14,107 bases of DNA, taken from assembly GCA_958439775.1 (NCBI GenBank), contig CAUBWQ010000007.1, positions 1 to 14,107 on the forward strand. Reading direction: 5' to 3'. Below the pieces are notes generated by a model. It did not search any database. It saw nothing but the letters and a program-made list of their open reading frames with translations, and was not told where the DNA came from. Shown here piece by piece: positions 1 to 9,156 of this stretch (position 1 is its first letter; every line of letters starts with the position of its first letter). The stretch comes from an uncultured Collinsella sp. (GTDB lineage: Bacteria > Actinomycetota > Coriobacteriia > Coriobacteriales > Coriobacteriaceae). The position numbers were made by a program, and so were the translations under genes.

Positions 1-85
1 AAAGGTCCAGAAGATGATCCAGGAAGACCGCACCGTCACCGAAGACCTCAAGTCGCTGCGCGATAAAATTACACTGCGCTCGTAG
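1..85 (+). CDS. dnaA: DnaA C-terminus (partial)
   Basis: This is the 3' end of a gene cut by the window edge. Read from base 2 it gives 27 codons ending in TAG at 83-85, with peptide end KSLRDKITLRS. A helical tail with a late T-x-D-L-K-x-L pattern just upstream of dnaN fits the end of DnaA domain IV, which binds DnaA boxes at the origin. DnaA is the AAA+ initiator that opens oriC. The assignment relies mostly on position: a gene ending immediately before dnaN-recF-gyrB-gyrA is almost always dnaA. The ATPase domain and the helix-turn-helix signature lie outside the window, so they cannot be checked. Confidence 0.88.
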   Translation, partial: KVQKMIQEDRTVTEDLKSLRDKITLRS

Positions 86-323
86 GGAAATAGAGACACC
101 TGTTGAAAACTTGTCGAAACCACGGGCATAAGGTGTCTAAAACCCAACCCGCGGTGATGAAAAGTTTTGCGCAGGTTTTGAACGTGGAAAACCACCCCTG
201 TTGCACACAGGCTGCTGTCGATTCTCTTTCTGGGTCTGACCTGCGTCTTTGGGAGTAATCAACAGTTTCGTCAGTGCTATTACTATTATTAAGATATTTA
301 TATCTATAGAAAGGTATTAAAAG
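86..323. other. oriC: Candidate oriC region (dnaA-dnaN intergenic)
   Basis: This 238-nt non-coding gap is where many Actinomycetota carry the replication origin. No perfect TTATNCACA box is present. Several nine-mers differ from it by two bases: TGTTGAAAA at 101-109 and CGTGGAAAA at 183-191 (both reverse orientation), TTGCACACA at 201-209 and TAATCAACA at 256-264. A trinucleotide tract at 277-291 and an AT-rich stretch from about 277 to 322, with the palindrome AGATAT-tt-ATATCT at 292-305, lie on the dnaN side. Box-like sites, then trinucleotides, then AT-rich DNA is the order of known bacterial unwinding regions. The dnaN promoter must also lie in this gap, but I cannot place it. The origin call is inference from position and composition. 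Confidence 0.55.
277..291 (+). promoter_or_regulatory. DnaA-trio-like trinucleotide tract
   Basis: Five in-phase trinucleotides, CTA TTA CTA TTA TTA, lie just before the AT-rich segment. In Bacillus subtilis the DnaA-trio reads as repeated CTA/TTA on the same strand (3'-GAT-5' on the other) and loads DnaA onto single-stranded DNA next to the unwinding element. The repeat phase and the flanking AT-rich DNA are seen directly; the function is inferred by resemblance. A chance AT-rich tract or part of the dnaN promoter is the alternative. Confidence 0.45.
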
Positions 324-1427
324 ATGAAGTTCACCGTCAGCCAGAGCTCGCTTACACAAGCCATCGGCGTCGTTATGAAGGGTGTCGCTTCGGCATCCAC
401 CCTTCCCATCCTGTCGGGCGTGCTCGTCAAGGCCCAAGACGGCATCTTGGAATTCCAGACCTCTAACTACACCATCTCGATCCGTCATCGCATCGCGGCG
501 CATGTCGAAGAAGAGGGCGAGATGGTTATCCCCTGTAAGATGCTCTCCAATATCACCAAGACCCTCCCCGATGCCCCGGTCACCTTTGAGCTGTCCGAGC
601 GACAGGTGCTGATTGGTTGCGAGAAGAGCTCTTTCCGCCTGAACACGCTTGATGCTAATGACTTCCCCGAGTTTCCGGCCTATGCCATCGAGAGCGCCGT
701 GGAACTGCCGACCGATATCTTGTCCGAGATGGTCGGCCGCGTGTGGCGCGTCACCTCGACCGACAAGGCCCGCCCCATCCTGGGTGGCGTGCACATGAAG
801 GTCGAGAACAACACCGTGCGCCTGGTGGCGACCGATTCCTTCCGTTTGGCCGTGTGCGATACGCAGGTCGAGACCTCGACCCTCGAAGGCTCCTTTGAGC
901 TCAACGTTCCGGCTGACGCCTTTAACGACGCACTGAACATCATGGACAGCCAGGCGACCATCATGATCGGGGCTACCGACACCCAGGTCGTCTTCGAGGC
1001 CGGCAACACCACCTACGTGTCGCGCCGCATCGAGGGCGTGTACCCCAACTACAAGCAGCTCATCCCCGATTCGTGCGTGACGAGCGTCAAGATCGACGTC
1101 GCCGCCTTTAACGCCGCCCTCAAGCGCGTGGCCGTTATCGCGAGCGCCAACCCCGCCGTCAAGTTCGAGATCGATGTCGAGAACGGGCAGATGGGCCTGT
1201 CCTCCATCTCCAATGACCAGGACCTTGCGCAGGAGACGATCGATGTCGAGGCCGAGGGCGAGTCGGGTACCATCGCCTTCAACTACCACTACATCTTCGG
1301 CTGCCTCAATGCCCTGTCCAAGGAGAAGGAGATCACGCTGGAGCTCAAGAGCTACTCGCAGGCGGGCATCTTCAAGTCCTACGACAAGATCAACTACCTG
1401 TACCTGGTCATGCCGGTTCGCATCTAG
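324..1427 (+). CDS. dnaN: DNA polymerase III beta sliding clamp
   Basis: DnaN forms the ring-shaped dimer that tethers DNA polymerase III and other clamp-binding proteins to DNA. The 367-residue length is typical of the family. The protein starts MKFTVSQSSL and ends YLYLVMPVRI, matching the characteristic beta-clamp ends (M-P-x-R-[LI] at the C-terminus, which borders the hydrophobic partner-binding groove). Early features such as TLPILSGVLV and the FPEFP segment near residue 110 are typical of domain I and the start of domain II. The ATG at 324 is preceded by AGAAAGG at 308-314, well spaced for ribosome binding. It lies between dnaA and recF, the usual order, with only 9 nt before recF. Nothing is unusual in the protein. 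Confidence 0.98.
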   Translation: MKFTVSQSSLTQAIGVVMKGVASASTLPILSGVLVKAQDGILEFQTSNYTISIRHRIAAHVEEEGEMVIPCKMLSNITKTLPDAPVTFELSERQVLIGCEKSSFRLNTLDANDFPEFPAYAIESAVELPTDILSEMVGRVWRVTSTDKARPILGGVHMKVENNTVRLVATDSFRLAVCDTQVETSTLEGSFELNVPADAFNDALNIMDSQATIMIGATDTQVVFEAGNTTYVSRRIEGVYPNYKQLIPDSCVTSVKIDVAAFNAALKRVAVIASANPAVKFEIDVENGQMGLSSISNDQDLAQETIDVEAEGESGTIAFNYHYIFGCLNALSKEKEITLELKSYSQAGIFKSYDKINYLYLVMPVRI

Positions 1428-1436
1428 CGCTGCGCC

Positions 1437-2543
1437 ATGACCATGTTCGCCCGCGATCTTTCCGTCGCGCACTACCGCAGTTTCGAGAGCTATCGTCTTG
1501 CCCTGGACGAGGGCGTGACGATACTTGCGGGACCCAACGCGGCGGGAAAGACCAATCTCATAGAGGCGCTGCAGCTGCTGACGAGCGGCGCCTCGTTTAG
1601 GCATCCGACCGCAGCCGAGCTCGTCCATGATGGCGTGGGCTCGTGCAAGATCGAGCTGAGGCTCGAGGGCGACGGCCGCGTACTTGATATGGGATTGAGC
1701 GCGGAGGACGGTAAACGCTCGTTTAGCCGCAACGGCAAGAGATGCTCTGCCGCCGGTGTGCGCGGGGTTCTGCCGAGCGTGCTGTTTTGCCCCGACCATC
1801 TGGACATGGTTAAGCGAGGCGCCAGTGTGCGCCGCGCCGCCCTCGACGACTTTGGCATGCAACTGAGCGCACGCTATGCCGATCTTGCGAGCATCTATGG
1901 TCGCTGCGTGACCCAGCGTAACGCCTTGCTCAAGGAGGCCTGGTGCTGCCGCGAGATGCTCGGCGCGTGGAACGATTCGATTGCCCGCGCGGGCGCGGCT
2001 CTGCTCGTGCACCGGTTGGCCCTGCTCGACCGGCTGGCGGGCCATGTGCGTACTGCCTACGGGCAAGTGGCGTCCGGTGAAGCCGCCAACGTGTCCTATG
2101 CGTCCACGCTGGGGGATTTGCCCCAGGTCGATGATCGCGAAGAGCTGAAGGGCTGGGCGTACGAGCGCATGCTGGCTGCCCTTGATGAGCACGCCGACGA
2201 GGAAATTCGCCGCGGCGTGACGTTGGTGGGACCGCATCGCGACGAGATTGAATTTACCGTGGCGGGTCGCTCCGCCCGTTCATTTGCCAGCCAAGGTCAG
2301 CAGCGAACGTTGGTTCTGGCCTGGAAGGTGGCGGAGGTGGCCGTGGCTCGCGATGTCCTGGGCACCGCCCCACTGCTGCTTTTGGACGACGTGATGAGCG
2401 AACTCGACGGCGAACGCCGCGGTGCTTTCCTGCGGCTGATCGGCGATGATATCCAGACGGTCATAACCACGACCAACTTGGGGTACTTTACCGATGACCT
2501 GCTTGATCGAGCCAAGGTGGTGAGCATGGGTGAGACGTGCTAA
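1437..2543 (+). CDS. recF: RecF, DNA gap repair ATPase
   Basis: RecF is an SMC/ABC-type ATPase that recognises single-strand gap junctions and works with RecO and RecR to load RecA. The 368-residue protein has a Walker A loop (GPNAAGKT, residues 32-39), an ABC-like signature around FASQGQQRTL (283-292) and a Walker B/D-loop LLLLDDVMSELD (313-324). The opening pattern, R-S-F followed by L then the P-loop, is also typical. It begins 9 nt after the dnaN stop with no clear Shine-Dalgarno, so translation is probably coupled to dnaN. A second ATG two codons in (1443) is equally possible. Its end overlaps the next gene by 14 nt. Confidence 0.97.
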   Translation: MTMFARDLSVAHYRSFESYRLALDEGVTILAGPNAAGKTNLIEALQLLTSGASFRHPTAAELVHDGVGSCKIELRLEGDGRVLDMGLSAEDGKRSFSRNGKRCSAAGVRGVLPSVLFCPDHLDMVKRGASVRRAALDDFGMQLSARYADLASIYGRCVTQRNALLKEAWCCREMLGAWNDSIARAGAALLVHRLALLDRLAGHVRTAYGQVASGEAANVSYASTLGDLPQVDDREELKGWAYERMLAALDEHADEEIRRGVTLVGPHRDEIEFTVAGRSARSFASQGQQRTLVLAWKVAEVAVARDVLGTAPLLLLDDVMSELDGERRGAFLRLIGDDIQTVITTTNLGYFTDDLLDRAKVVSMGETC

Positions 2544-3093
2544 TTACGAGCGCGAGAGCGAAACGGTCGCCTTCAGTGGCTTTTTGAACGCAGAGCGCCA
2601 GCGCATCCTGGCGGCTGCGACCCCTGAGCGCCGTGCGCAGATGGAGGCCGCCGAGGAGTCGCGCGCGGTCTATCGCGCGTGGAACGCGGTGTGCTCGGGC
2701 ACGCGCGAGGGGCGGCATGTGACGGGCCTGCGCTACCTGCCCGAGTCCAATGAGCTGCTGGTATATCTCGACTCGCCCTCGTGGACGCAGGAAATGACGT
2801 TGTTGCGCGAGATCATCCGCGCGCGCATGGAGCGCGCCGGTGCGCATGTGGATGGCCTGGTGTTCAAAACCACCGCGCCCGGTCACACGCCGCCCGCCGC
2901 CAAGGAGCGCCTTCGCCCAGCGGCGACCGAGCGCCCGCCGGCCCCACACGCCGACCTCAGCGATGCCGAGCGCACCGAGATTGAGCGCCAAGTGGCGCCC
3001 ATCGAAGACCAAAAACTGCGCGAGGCCCTCGAGAACGCCATGAGAGCCAGTGCCGAGTGGGCCAAGGGCGTGCAAAGCAAAAAAGAGCCTTAA
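2530..3093 (+). CDS. dciA: DUF721 protein, probable DciA helicase operator
   Basis: The core at residues about 45-115 fits the DUF721/DciA pattern: a tryptophan (W51) in a helix, a beta-rich stretch ending in LLVYLDSPSW, W85, a helix, then a final strand ending VDGLVFKTT. DciA helps load the replicative helicase DnaB in bacteria lacking DnaC or DnaI; the mycobacterial homologue also sits between recF and gyrB. The likely start is GTG at 2530, inside recF (14-nt overlap), with AAGGTGG at 2513-2519 as a ribosome site. After a Pro/Ala-rich linker (about 118-140) comes a charged helical tail (about 143-177) outside the DUF721 core. Family is fairly sure from pattern and position; helicase loading is inferred from the family. 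Confidence 0.85.
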   Translation: MRRANYERESETVAFSGFLNAERQRILAAATPERRAQMEAAEESRAVYRAWNAVCSGTREGRHVTGLRYLPESNELLVYLDSPSWTQEMTLLREIIRARMERAGAHVDGLVFKTTAPGHTPPAAKERLRPAATERPPAPHADLSDAERTEIERQVAPIEDQKLREALENAMRASAEWAKGVQSKKEP

Positions 3094-3120
3094 ATCGCAT
3101 CTGGTGGCCTTGTAGAGCCA

Positions 3121-3149
3121 AATACCCTCGTTCCCGAGGGTATTTTTTT
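3121..3149 (+). terminator. Intrinsic terminator after dciA
   Basis: A perfect 10-bp stem AATACCCTCG / CGAGGGTATT with a TTCC loop runs into seven T's (3143-3149). It ends the dnaN-recF-dciA transcript 28 nt after the dciA stop and separates it from gyrB. Confidence 0.93.
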
Positions 3150-3156
3150 ACGATAA

Positions 3157-5229
<2,073 letters not shown>

Positions 5230-5235
5230 TCCCTG

Positions 5236-5336
5236 CGGCTTTCCCAGCCACCGCACCTTCGCCCTCAATCGTCGGTCGCGTACCGAAGTACGCTTCCCTC
5301 CTCTTTCGGGCGAATCTGCGGCACCTGGAAAAGCCG
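5236..5336. repeat. Symmetric nested hairpin between gyrB and gyrA
   Basis: Two 29-nt arms (5236-5264 and 5308-5336) pair in four blocks: CGGCTTT/AAAGCCG, CCAG/CTGG, CCGCA/TGCGG and TTCGCCC/GGGCGAA. They are separated by symmetric 1x1, 3x3 and 2x2 internal loops, giving 23 base pairs. The 43-nt centre holds a further hairpin, GCGTAC-cgaa-GTACGC (5278-5293). No T-run follows, so it is not a normal terminator. It fills most of the 155-nt gyrB-gyrA gap. It could be a dispersed palindromic repeat, an RNA processing or stability element, or a protein-binding site; the sequence does not decide. Confidence 0.8.
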
Positions 5337-5384
5337 TCTCCGTGGTAGGGAACTAATGGACCACGCAAACCATGAGGAGGTAAC

Positions 5385-8123
5385 GTGGCAGACGATATCA
5401 ACAACAACGAGGGTATGGGCGAGGCCGGCGATGCCGGTATGCCCGACGATCTGAAGCGCCTGCTTGCCCGTGCTGAGCAGGGCGAGGACGGCGACCCGGA
5501 CGCCTATAACCCCGATGCCGATGATGATGAGGAAGAAGACGACGCCGAGCTCGAGGAGAGCTTTGGCGAAGTCGACCGTGGCGCCTCGGCCGGCGAGGAT
5601 ATCAACGGCGGCCAGCTCCAGATTTCGGAGTTTGGCCGCGAGATGAAGCAGTCGTTCATCGAGTATTCGATGTCGGTTATCACGGCGCGTGCCCTGCCGG
5701 ACGTGCGCGACGGCTTAAAGCCGGTCCACCGCCGCATCCTGTACGCGATGAACGAGAGCGGCATCTACCCCAACCGCCCACATAAGAAGTCGGCCTGGAC
5801 GGTCGGCGAAGTTATCGGTAAGTACCACCCGCATGGCGACTTCGCGGTCTATGAGGCCATGGTCCGCCTGGCGCAGTGGTTCTCCATGCGCACGCCGCTC
5901 ATCGACGGTCACGGCAACTTCGGCAACATCGACGGCGACGGCGCCGCTGCCATGCGTTACACCGAGAGCCGCCTGGCAAAGCCCGCCATGGAACTGTTGC
6001 GTGACTTGCAGAAGGATACCGTCGACTGGCAGCCCAACTACGACGAATCGCTCGCCGAGCCCGTGGCGCTGCCTGCGCGCTTCCCCAACCTGCTGGTCAA
6101 CGGCAGCCAAGGCATCGCCGTCGGCATGGCCACCAACATCGCTCCGCATAACCTCACCGAGGCGATCGAGGCCACCTGCTACCTGATCGACAACCCCGAC
6201 GCCACCGTCGACGAGCTCATGCAGATCATGCCCGGTCCGGACTTCCCCACCGGCGCCATCATCATGGGCAGCGCCGGCATTAAGCAGAGCTACGAGACCG
6301 GCCGCGGCTCCATTACCGTGCGTGCCAAGGCACATGTGGAGTCCACCAAGACCGGCCGCAGCCGCCTGGTCTTTACCGAGATTCCCTACATGGTCAACAA
6401 GGGCACCCTGCAGGAGAAGATCGCCCAGCTCGTCAACGACAAGCGCATCGAGGGCATCTCGGATATGCGCGATGAGTCCAACCAGAAGGGCATCCGTCTG
6501 GTCATCGAGCTCAAGAAGGGCGTCATTCCGCAGGTCGTGCTCAACAACCTGTATAAGTACACCTCGCTGCAGACGACCTTTGGCGCCAACAACCTGGCGC
6601 TTGTCAACGGCGTTCCCAAATGCCTGAGCCTGCGCGAGATGCTGCAGCACTACATCGACCACCAGGTCGACGTAGTTACCCGCCGCACCCGCTTCGACCT
6701 TAAGAAGGCCCAGGCCCGCGCGCATATCCTCGAGGGTTACCTGATGGCCCTTGACCATATCGACGAGGTCATCAGCATCATACGCTCCTCGCAGACCGAC
6801 TCCGAGGCCAGCAGCCGCCTGATTGAGCGCTTTGGCTTTACGCCCGAGCAGACCACGGCCATCCTCGAGATGAAGCTGCGCCGCCTGACCGGCCTGGAGC
6901 GCGACAAGATCCAAGAAGAGTTGGACGGCCTGCGCCGCGCCATCGCCTACTACGAGGACCTGCTGGCGCACGAGGAGAAGATTCTGGGCGTCATCAAGGA
7001 AGAGATGCGCGAGATCTCCAAGAAGTTTGGCGACAAGCGCCGCACCGAGATCAGCCAGGTTGAGAAGGACCTGGATGTCGAGGACCTCATCGCCGACGAG
7101 GACATGGTCGTGACCATCACCCACACCGGCTACGTTAAGCGTATCCCGGTGGCCGCCTACCGCGCCCAGAAGCGCGGCGGCAAGGGCGTGTCGGGCGTCA
7201 ATCTCAAAGAGGACGACGTTATCGATGAGATGTTCATCGCGTCCACGCACGAGTACGTGCTGTTCTTCTCGAGCAAGGGCAAGGTCTATCGCCTGAAGGT
7301 GCACGAGCTGCCGGTGGGTACGCGCCAGGCGCGCGGTACCGCGATCGTAAACCTGCTGCCCTTCGAGGAGGGCGAGAAGATCGCGAGCGTCATCAGCTGC
7401 CGCGATTTCCCGGCCGACGAGTACCTGATGTTTGCCACCAAGAACGGCATGGTCAAGAAGACCGTGATGAGTGCTTACGATCGTAGCCGCCGTGATGGCC
7501 TGATTGCTATCAACCTGCGTGACGACGACGCGCTGCTGAACGTGCGCCGCGTGCGCGAGGGCGACAAGATTATCCTGGCCACCACCGCGGGCAAGGCGAT
7601 CATGTTCTCCGAGGAGCAGGTGCGCGCCACCGGCCGCGATACCAGCGGCGTTCGCGGTATCGGTATGAAGGACGGCGTGAGCGTTCTGGGCATGGAGGTC
7701 ACTAACGGCAACGGCGATCTGTTCGTCATCACCGAGCGCGGCTACGGCAAGCGCACGCCGGTCGCGGACTACCCGGAGCAGAATCGCGGCGGCCAGGGCG
7801 TCTACACCATTCAAATGACCGAGCGTAAGGGTAACCTCGCGGCCATGAAGACGGTGGGCCCGCAGCACGAGCTGTTCATCGTGACGGAGGGCGCGACGGT
7901 CATTCGCGTCAAGACCGACGAGATCAGCCAGACCGGCCGCGCCACCCAGGGCGTCAAGATGATGACCGTCGACGACAACGACCGCGTATGCGCTGTCGCC
8001 CGCATGACGGCAGCCAAGGAAAAGCCCGAAGGCGAAGCCACAGAAAACGGCTCTGCTTCCGAAGAAACCCCTGTCGATCTAGGCGACGGCAACGACATGC
8101 CAGAAGATCTCCTCGACGAGTAA
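5385..8123 (+). CDS. gyrA: DNA gyrase subunit A
   Basis: GyrA is the DNA-cleaving and wrapping subunit of gyrase. The 912-residue protein has the catalytic tyrosine Y192 in [13 protein letters not shown], the winged-helix region around [12 protein letters not shown] (141-152) and the GyrA box QKRGGKG (595-601) that opens the DNA-wrapping C-terminal domain, so it is gyrase rather than topoisomerase IV. The GTG start at 5385 has AGGAGG four bases upstream. About 80 residues precede the conserved [20 protein letters not shown] segment, against about 20 in E. coli; this extension is very acidic (e.g. [15 protein letters not shown], 44-58). The C-terminal tail is also acidic. At the position of E. 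coli Ser83 there is Phe153 (TTC, 5841-5843), and Glu157 stands for Asp87. Confidence 0.98.
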   Translation: MADDINNNEGMGEAGDAGMPDDLKRLLARAEQGEDGDPDAYNPDADDDEEEDDAELEESFGEVDRGASAGEDINGGQLQISEFGREMKQSFIEYSMSVITARALPDVRDGLKPVHRRILYAMNESGIYPNRPHKKSAWTVGEVIGKYHPHGDFAVYEAMVRLAQWFSMRTPLIDGHGNFGNIDGDGAAAMRYTESRLAKPAMELLRDLQKDTVDWQPNYDESLAEPVALPARFPNLLVNGSQGIAVGMATNIAPHNLTEAIEATCYLIDNPDATVDELMQIMPGPDFPTGAIIMGSAGIKQSYETGRGSITVRAKAHVESTKTGRSRLVFTEIPYMVNKGTLQEKIAQLVNDKRIEGISDMRDESNQKGIRLVIELKKGVIPQVVLNNLYKYTSLQTTFGANNLALVNGVPKCLSLREMLQHYIDHQVDVVTRRTRFDLKKAQARAHILEGYLMALDHIDEVISIIRSSQTDSEASSRLIERFGFTPEQTTAILEMKLRRLTGLERDKIQEELDGLRRAIAYYEDLLAHEEKILGVIKEEMREISKKFGDKRRTEISQVEKDLDVEDLIADEDMVVTITHTGYVKRIPVAAYRAQKRGGKGVSGVNLKEDDVIDEMFIASTHEYVLFFSSKGKVYRLKVHELPVGTRQARGTAIVNLLPFEEGEKIASVISCRDFPADEYLMFATKNGMVKKTVMSAYDRSRRDGLIAINLRDDDALLNVRRVREGDKIILATTAGKAIMFSEEQVRATGRDTSGVRGIGMKDGVSVLGMEVTNGNGDLFVITERGYGKRTPVADYPEQNRGGQGVYTIQMTERKGNLAAMKTVGPQHELFIVTEGATVIRVKTDEISQTGRATQGVKMMTVDDNDRVCAVARMTAAKEKPEGEATENGSASEETPVDLGDGNDMPEDLLDE

Positions 8124-8163
8124 GAGGCCCTAGCTGGTAGAAAATATCAGACCCCATATATCG

Positions 8164-8196
8164 GCGGTCGGCGCACTGCGCGCCGACCGCTTTTTT
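8164..8196 (+). terminator. Intrinsic terminator of gyrA
   Basis: A perfect 11-bp GC-rich stem GCGGTCGGCGC / GCGCCGACCGC with an ACTGC loop is followed by six T's (8191-8196). It lies 40 nt past the gyrA stop. Its T-run is also the first six bases of the large inverted repeat that follows. Confidence 0.95.
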
Positions 8197-8372
8197 GAAA
8201 ACCTTGGGACCCCATGGTCGCTGGGCTGGCGAGGTGGTTTTGGTTTGTCGCGAGTTCCGCACGCAAAGAAGGCCACTTAATGTGGCCTTCGTCTTGCGCA
8301 GGACTGTCCGAGCAGCAAACCAAAACCATCTCGCCAGCCCAGCGACCACCCCTCCCAAAGATTTTCAAAAAA
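8191..8372. repeat. 182-nt inverted repeat between gyrA and tRNA-Ile
   Basis: Left arm 8191-8247 and right arm 8316-8372 are reverse complements over about 57 nt. The inner 33 nt (8215-8247 with 8316-8348) pair completely apart from one G-T (8234/8329). A 5x4 unpaired segment follows, then GGGA/TCCC, CTT/AAG with one extra base, and an outer TTTTTTGAAAA / TTTTCAAAAAA block. The 68-nt centre has its own hairpin, GAAGGCCAC-ttaat-GTGGCCTTC (8268-8290), extended by CGCAA/TTGCG (8262-8266/8294-8298). There is no protein gene. It starts on the T-run of the gyrA terminator and ends four bases before the -35 of the tRNA promoter. It may be a non-autonomous palindromic element, a structured RNA or a cruciform site. 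Confidence 0.9.
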
Positions 8373-8376
8373 GTTG

Positions 8377-8406
8377 TTGACGCGCGCGTAACGACTCGTC
8401 TAATAT
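8377..8406 (+). promoter_or_regulatory. tRNA-Ile promoter
   Basis: TTGACG (-35, 8377-8382) and TAATAT (-10, 8401-8406) are separated by 18 nt and lie 14 nt before the mature tRNA 5' end. Both hexamers match the main sigma factor consensus at five of six and four of six positions. An A-run (8367-8372), shared with the inverted repeat, sits just upstream of the -35. Confidence 0.75.
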
Positions 8407-8420
8407 ATCCCTTGCGCGAT

Positions 8421-8497
8421 GGACCTGTAGCTCAGTTGGTTAGAGCGTCCGGCTGATAACCGGGAGGTCACAAGTTCGAATCTTGTCAGGTCCACCA
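8421..8497 (+). tRNA. ileT: tRNA-Ile (anticodon GAU)
   Basis: This is a complete 77-nt cloverleaf. The acceptor stem is GGACCTG / CAGGTCC, the D-arm contains AGCTCAGTTGGTTAGAGC, the anticodon loop is CTGATAA (anticodon GAU, Ile) and the T-arm is ACAAG-TTCGAAT-CTTGT. The discriminator is A and CCA is encoded at 8495-8497. It decodes AUC and AUU. tRNA-Ile following gyrA is a known actinobacterial arrangement; in Mycobacterium tuberculosis ileT and alaT lie downstream of gyrA. Here no tRNA-Ala follows, and the gene has its own promoter and terminator. Confidence 0.97.
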
Positions 8498-8511
8498 TCA
8501 AAACTGTGAAG

Positions 8512-8541
8512 AGCCCTGGGGCATTGCCTCGGGGCTTTTTT
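8512..8541 (+). terminator. Intrinsic terminator of tRNA-Ile
   Basis: An 11-bp stem AGCCCTGGGGC / GCCTCGGGGCT (two G-U pairs) with an ATT loop is followed by a T-run at 8536-8541. It lies 14 nt after the encoded CCA. Confidence 0.9.
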
Positions 8542-8569
8542 CTTGTCTGCGATAAATCTCATTTTGGTT

Positions 8570-8599
8570 TTGTGTGCTGTGCGAAAGATTGGGTAGTAT
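8570..8599 (+). promoter_or_regulatory. Possible promoter of the nuclease-family gene
   Basis: TTGTGT (8570-8575) and TAGTAT (8594-8599), spaced by 18 nt, give a plausible but imperfect sigma-70-type promoter. It lies between the tRNA terminator and the start at 8656, where a promoter is expected. No operator is evident. Confidence 0.35.
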
Positions 8600-8643
8600 A
8601 GCTATTCAATGCGGCGGACTGCCGCGTGTTAACCGCTACGTAC

Positions 8644-8650
8644 CGGAGGT
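8644..8650 (+). promoter_or_regulatory. Ribosome binding site fixing the start at 8656
   Basis: CGGAGGT lies five bases before ATG 8656. An in-frame TTG ten codons upstream (8626) has no such site and would place this motif inside the coding region, so ATG 8656 is preferred. Confidence 0.8.
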
Positions 8651-8655
8651 GTTCC

Positions 8656-9156
8656 ATGGTTCGTGTCGACATAGAGACCATCGTCATGGCCGCCGGTCCC
8701 GTGCCATCGCTTATCGTGCTTCGCGAGCGCTGCAGCAAATCGGACTCGCCCGCGCCGCGGCGTTCCCTTTCCATTCAGACTGGTTCGTTTGAAGCCGCTG
8801 CCATCAGCCGCGGCATCGATAGCGGCCGCGCCGAGCGCCCGATTACCCATGACCTGTTGCTCGATACTGTTGGCGCCCTGGGCGCCAAGCTCGAGCGCAT
8901 CGAGATCGTTCGCGCCGAGCCGCCGGTGTTCTACGCGACGATCGTCGTACTGGCCGATGGTGACGAGCGCAAGATCGACGCCCGCCCCAGTGATGCCATT
9001 GCCCTTGCCGTGCGCAGCAATGCCCCCATGTTTGTGGAGGACGACATCATGAATCGCCTGGGCACTGTTTCTACCCACGCCGAGGAAGTCGACGACGAGC
9101 AGGAGTTCGAGAAGTTCGACGAGTTCGTCCATACGCTCTCCCCCGATGACTTCTAA
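8656..9156 (+). CDS. Bifunctional nuclease family protein (DUF151)
   Basis: The 166-residue protein has the DUF151/BFN hallmarks: an early hydrophobic strand ending in VPSLIVLRE, IxxGxxEAxAI (residues 40-50), RPITHDL (61-67) and DARPSDAIALAVR (108-120), followed by PMFV. Plant and bacterial members have been described as RNase/DNase, but the biochemical role in bacteria is poorly defined. The usual LPI-x-IG segment is SLSIQTG here, a modest departure. After residue 128 there is a strongly acidic tail (EEVDDEQEFEKFDEF). The next gene begins directly after its stop in the same frame, suggesting co-transcription and coupled translation. Family assignment is firm; substrate is unknown. Confidence 0.92.
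   Translation: MVRVDIETIVMAAGPVPSLIVLRERCSKSDSPAPRRSLSIQTGSFEAAAISRGIDSGRAERPITHDLLLDTVGALGAKLERIEIVRAEPPVFYATIVVLADGDERKIDARPSDAIALAVRSNAPMFVEDDIMNRLGTVSTHAEEVDDEQEFEKFDEFVHTLSPDDF

Noticed and set aside
69..2237. Very long minus-strand open frame opposite dnaN and recF
   Set aside because: It lies antisense to two certain genes. Such frames arise from the strong GC bias at third codon positions. The translation is low-complexity Ala/Gly/His/Asp-rich and matches no family I know.
8195..8456. Short open frames within the inverted repeat and running into the tRNA gene
   Set aside because: They exist on both strands because the DNA is palindromic. They lack ribosome sites, and one runs through the tRNA.
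8421..8497. tRNA-Ile as an integration site for a mobile island
   Set aside because: No integrase is nearby and I saw no duplicated tRNA 3' end in the downstream sequence. The neighbouring genes look like ordinary chromosomal genes.
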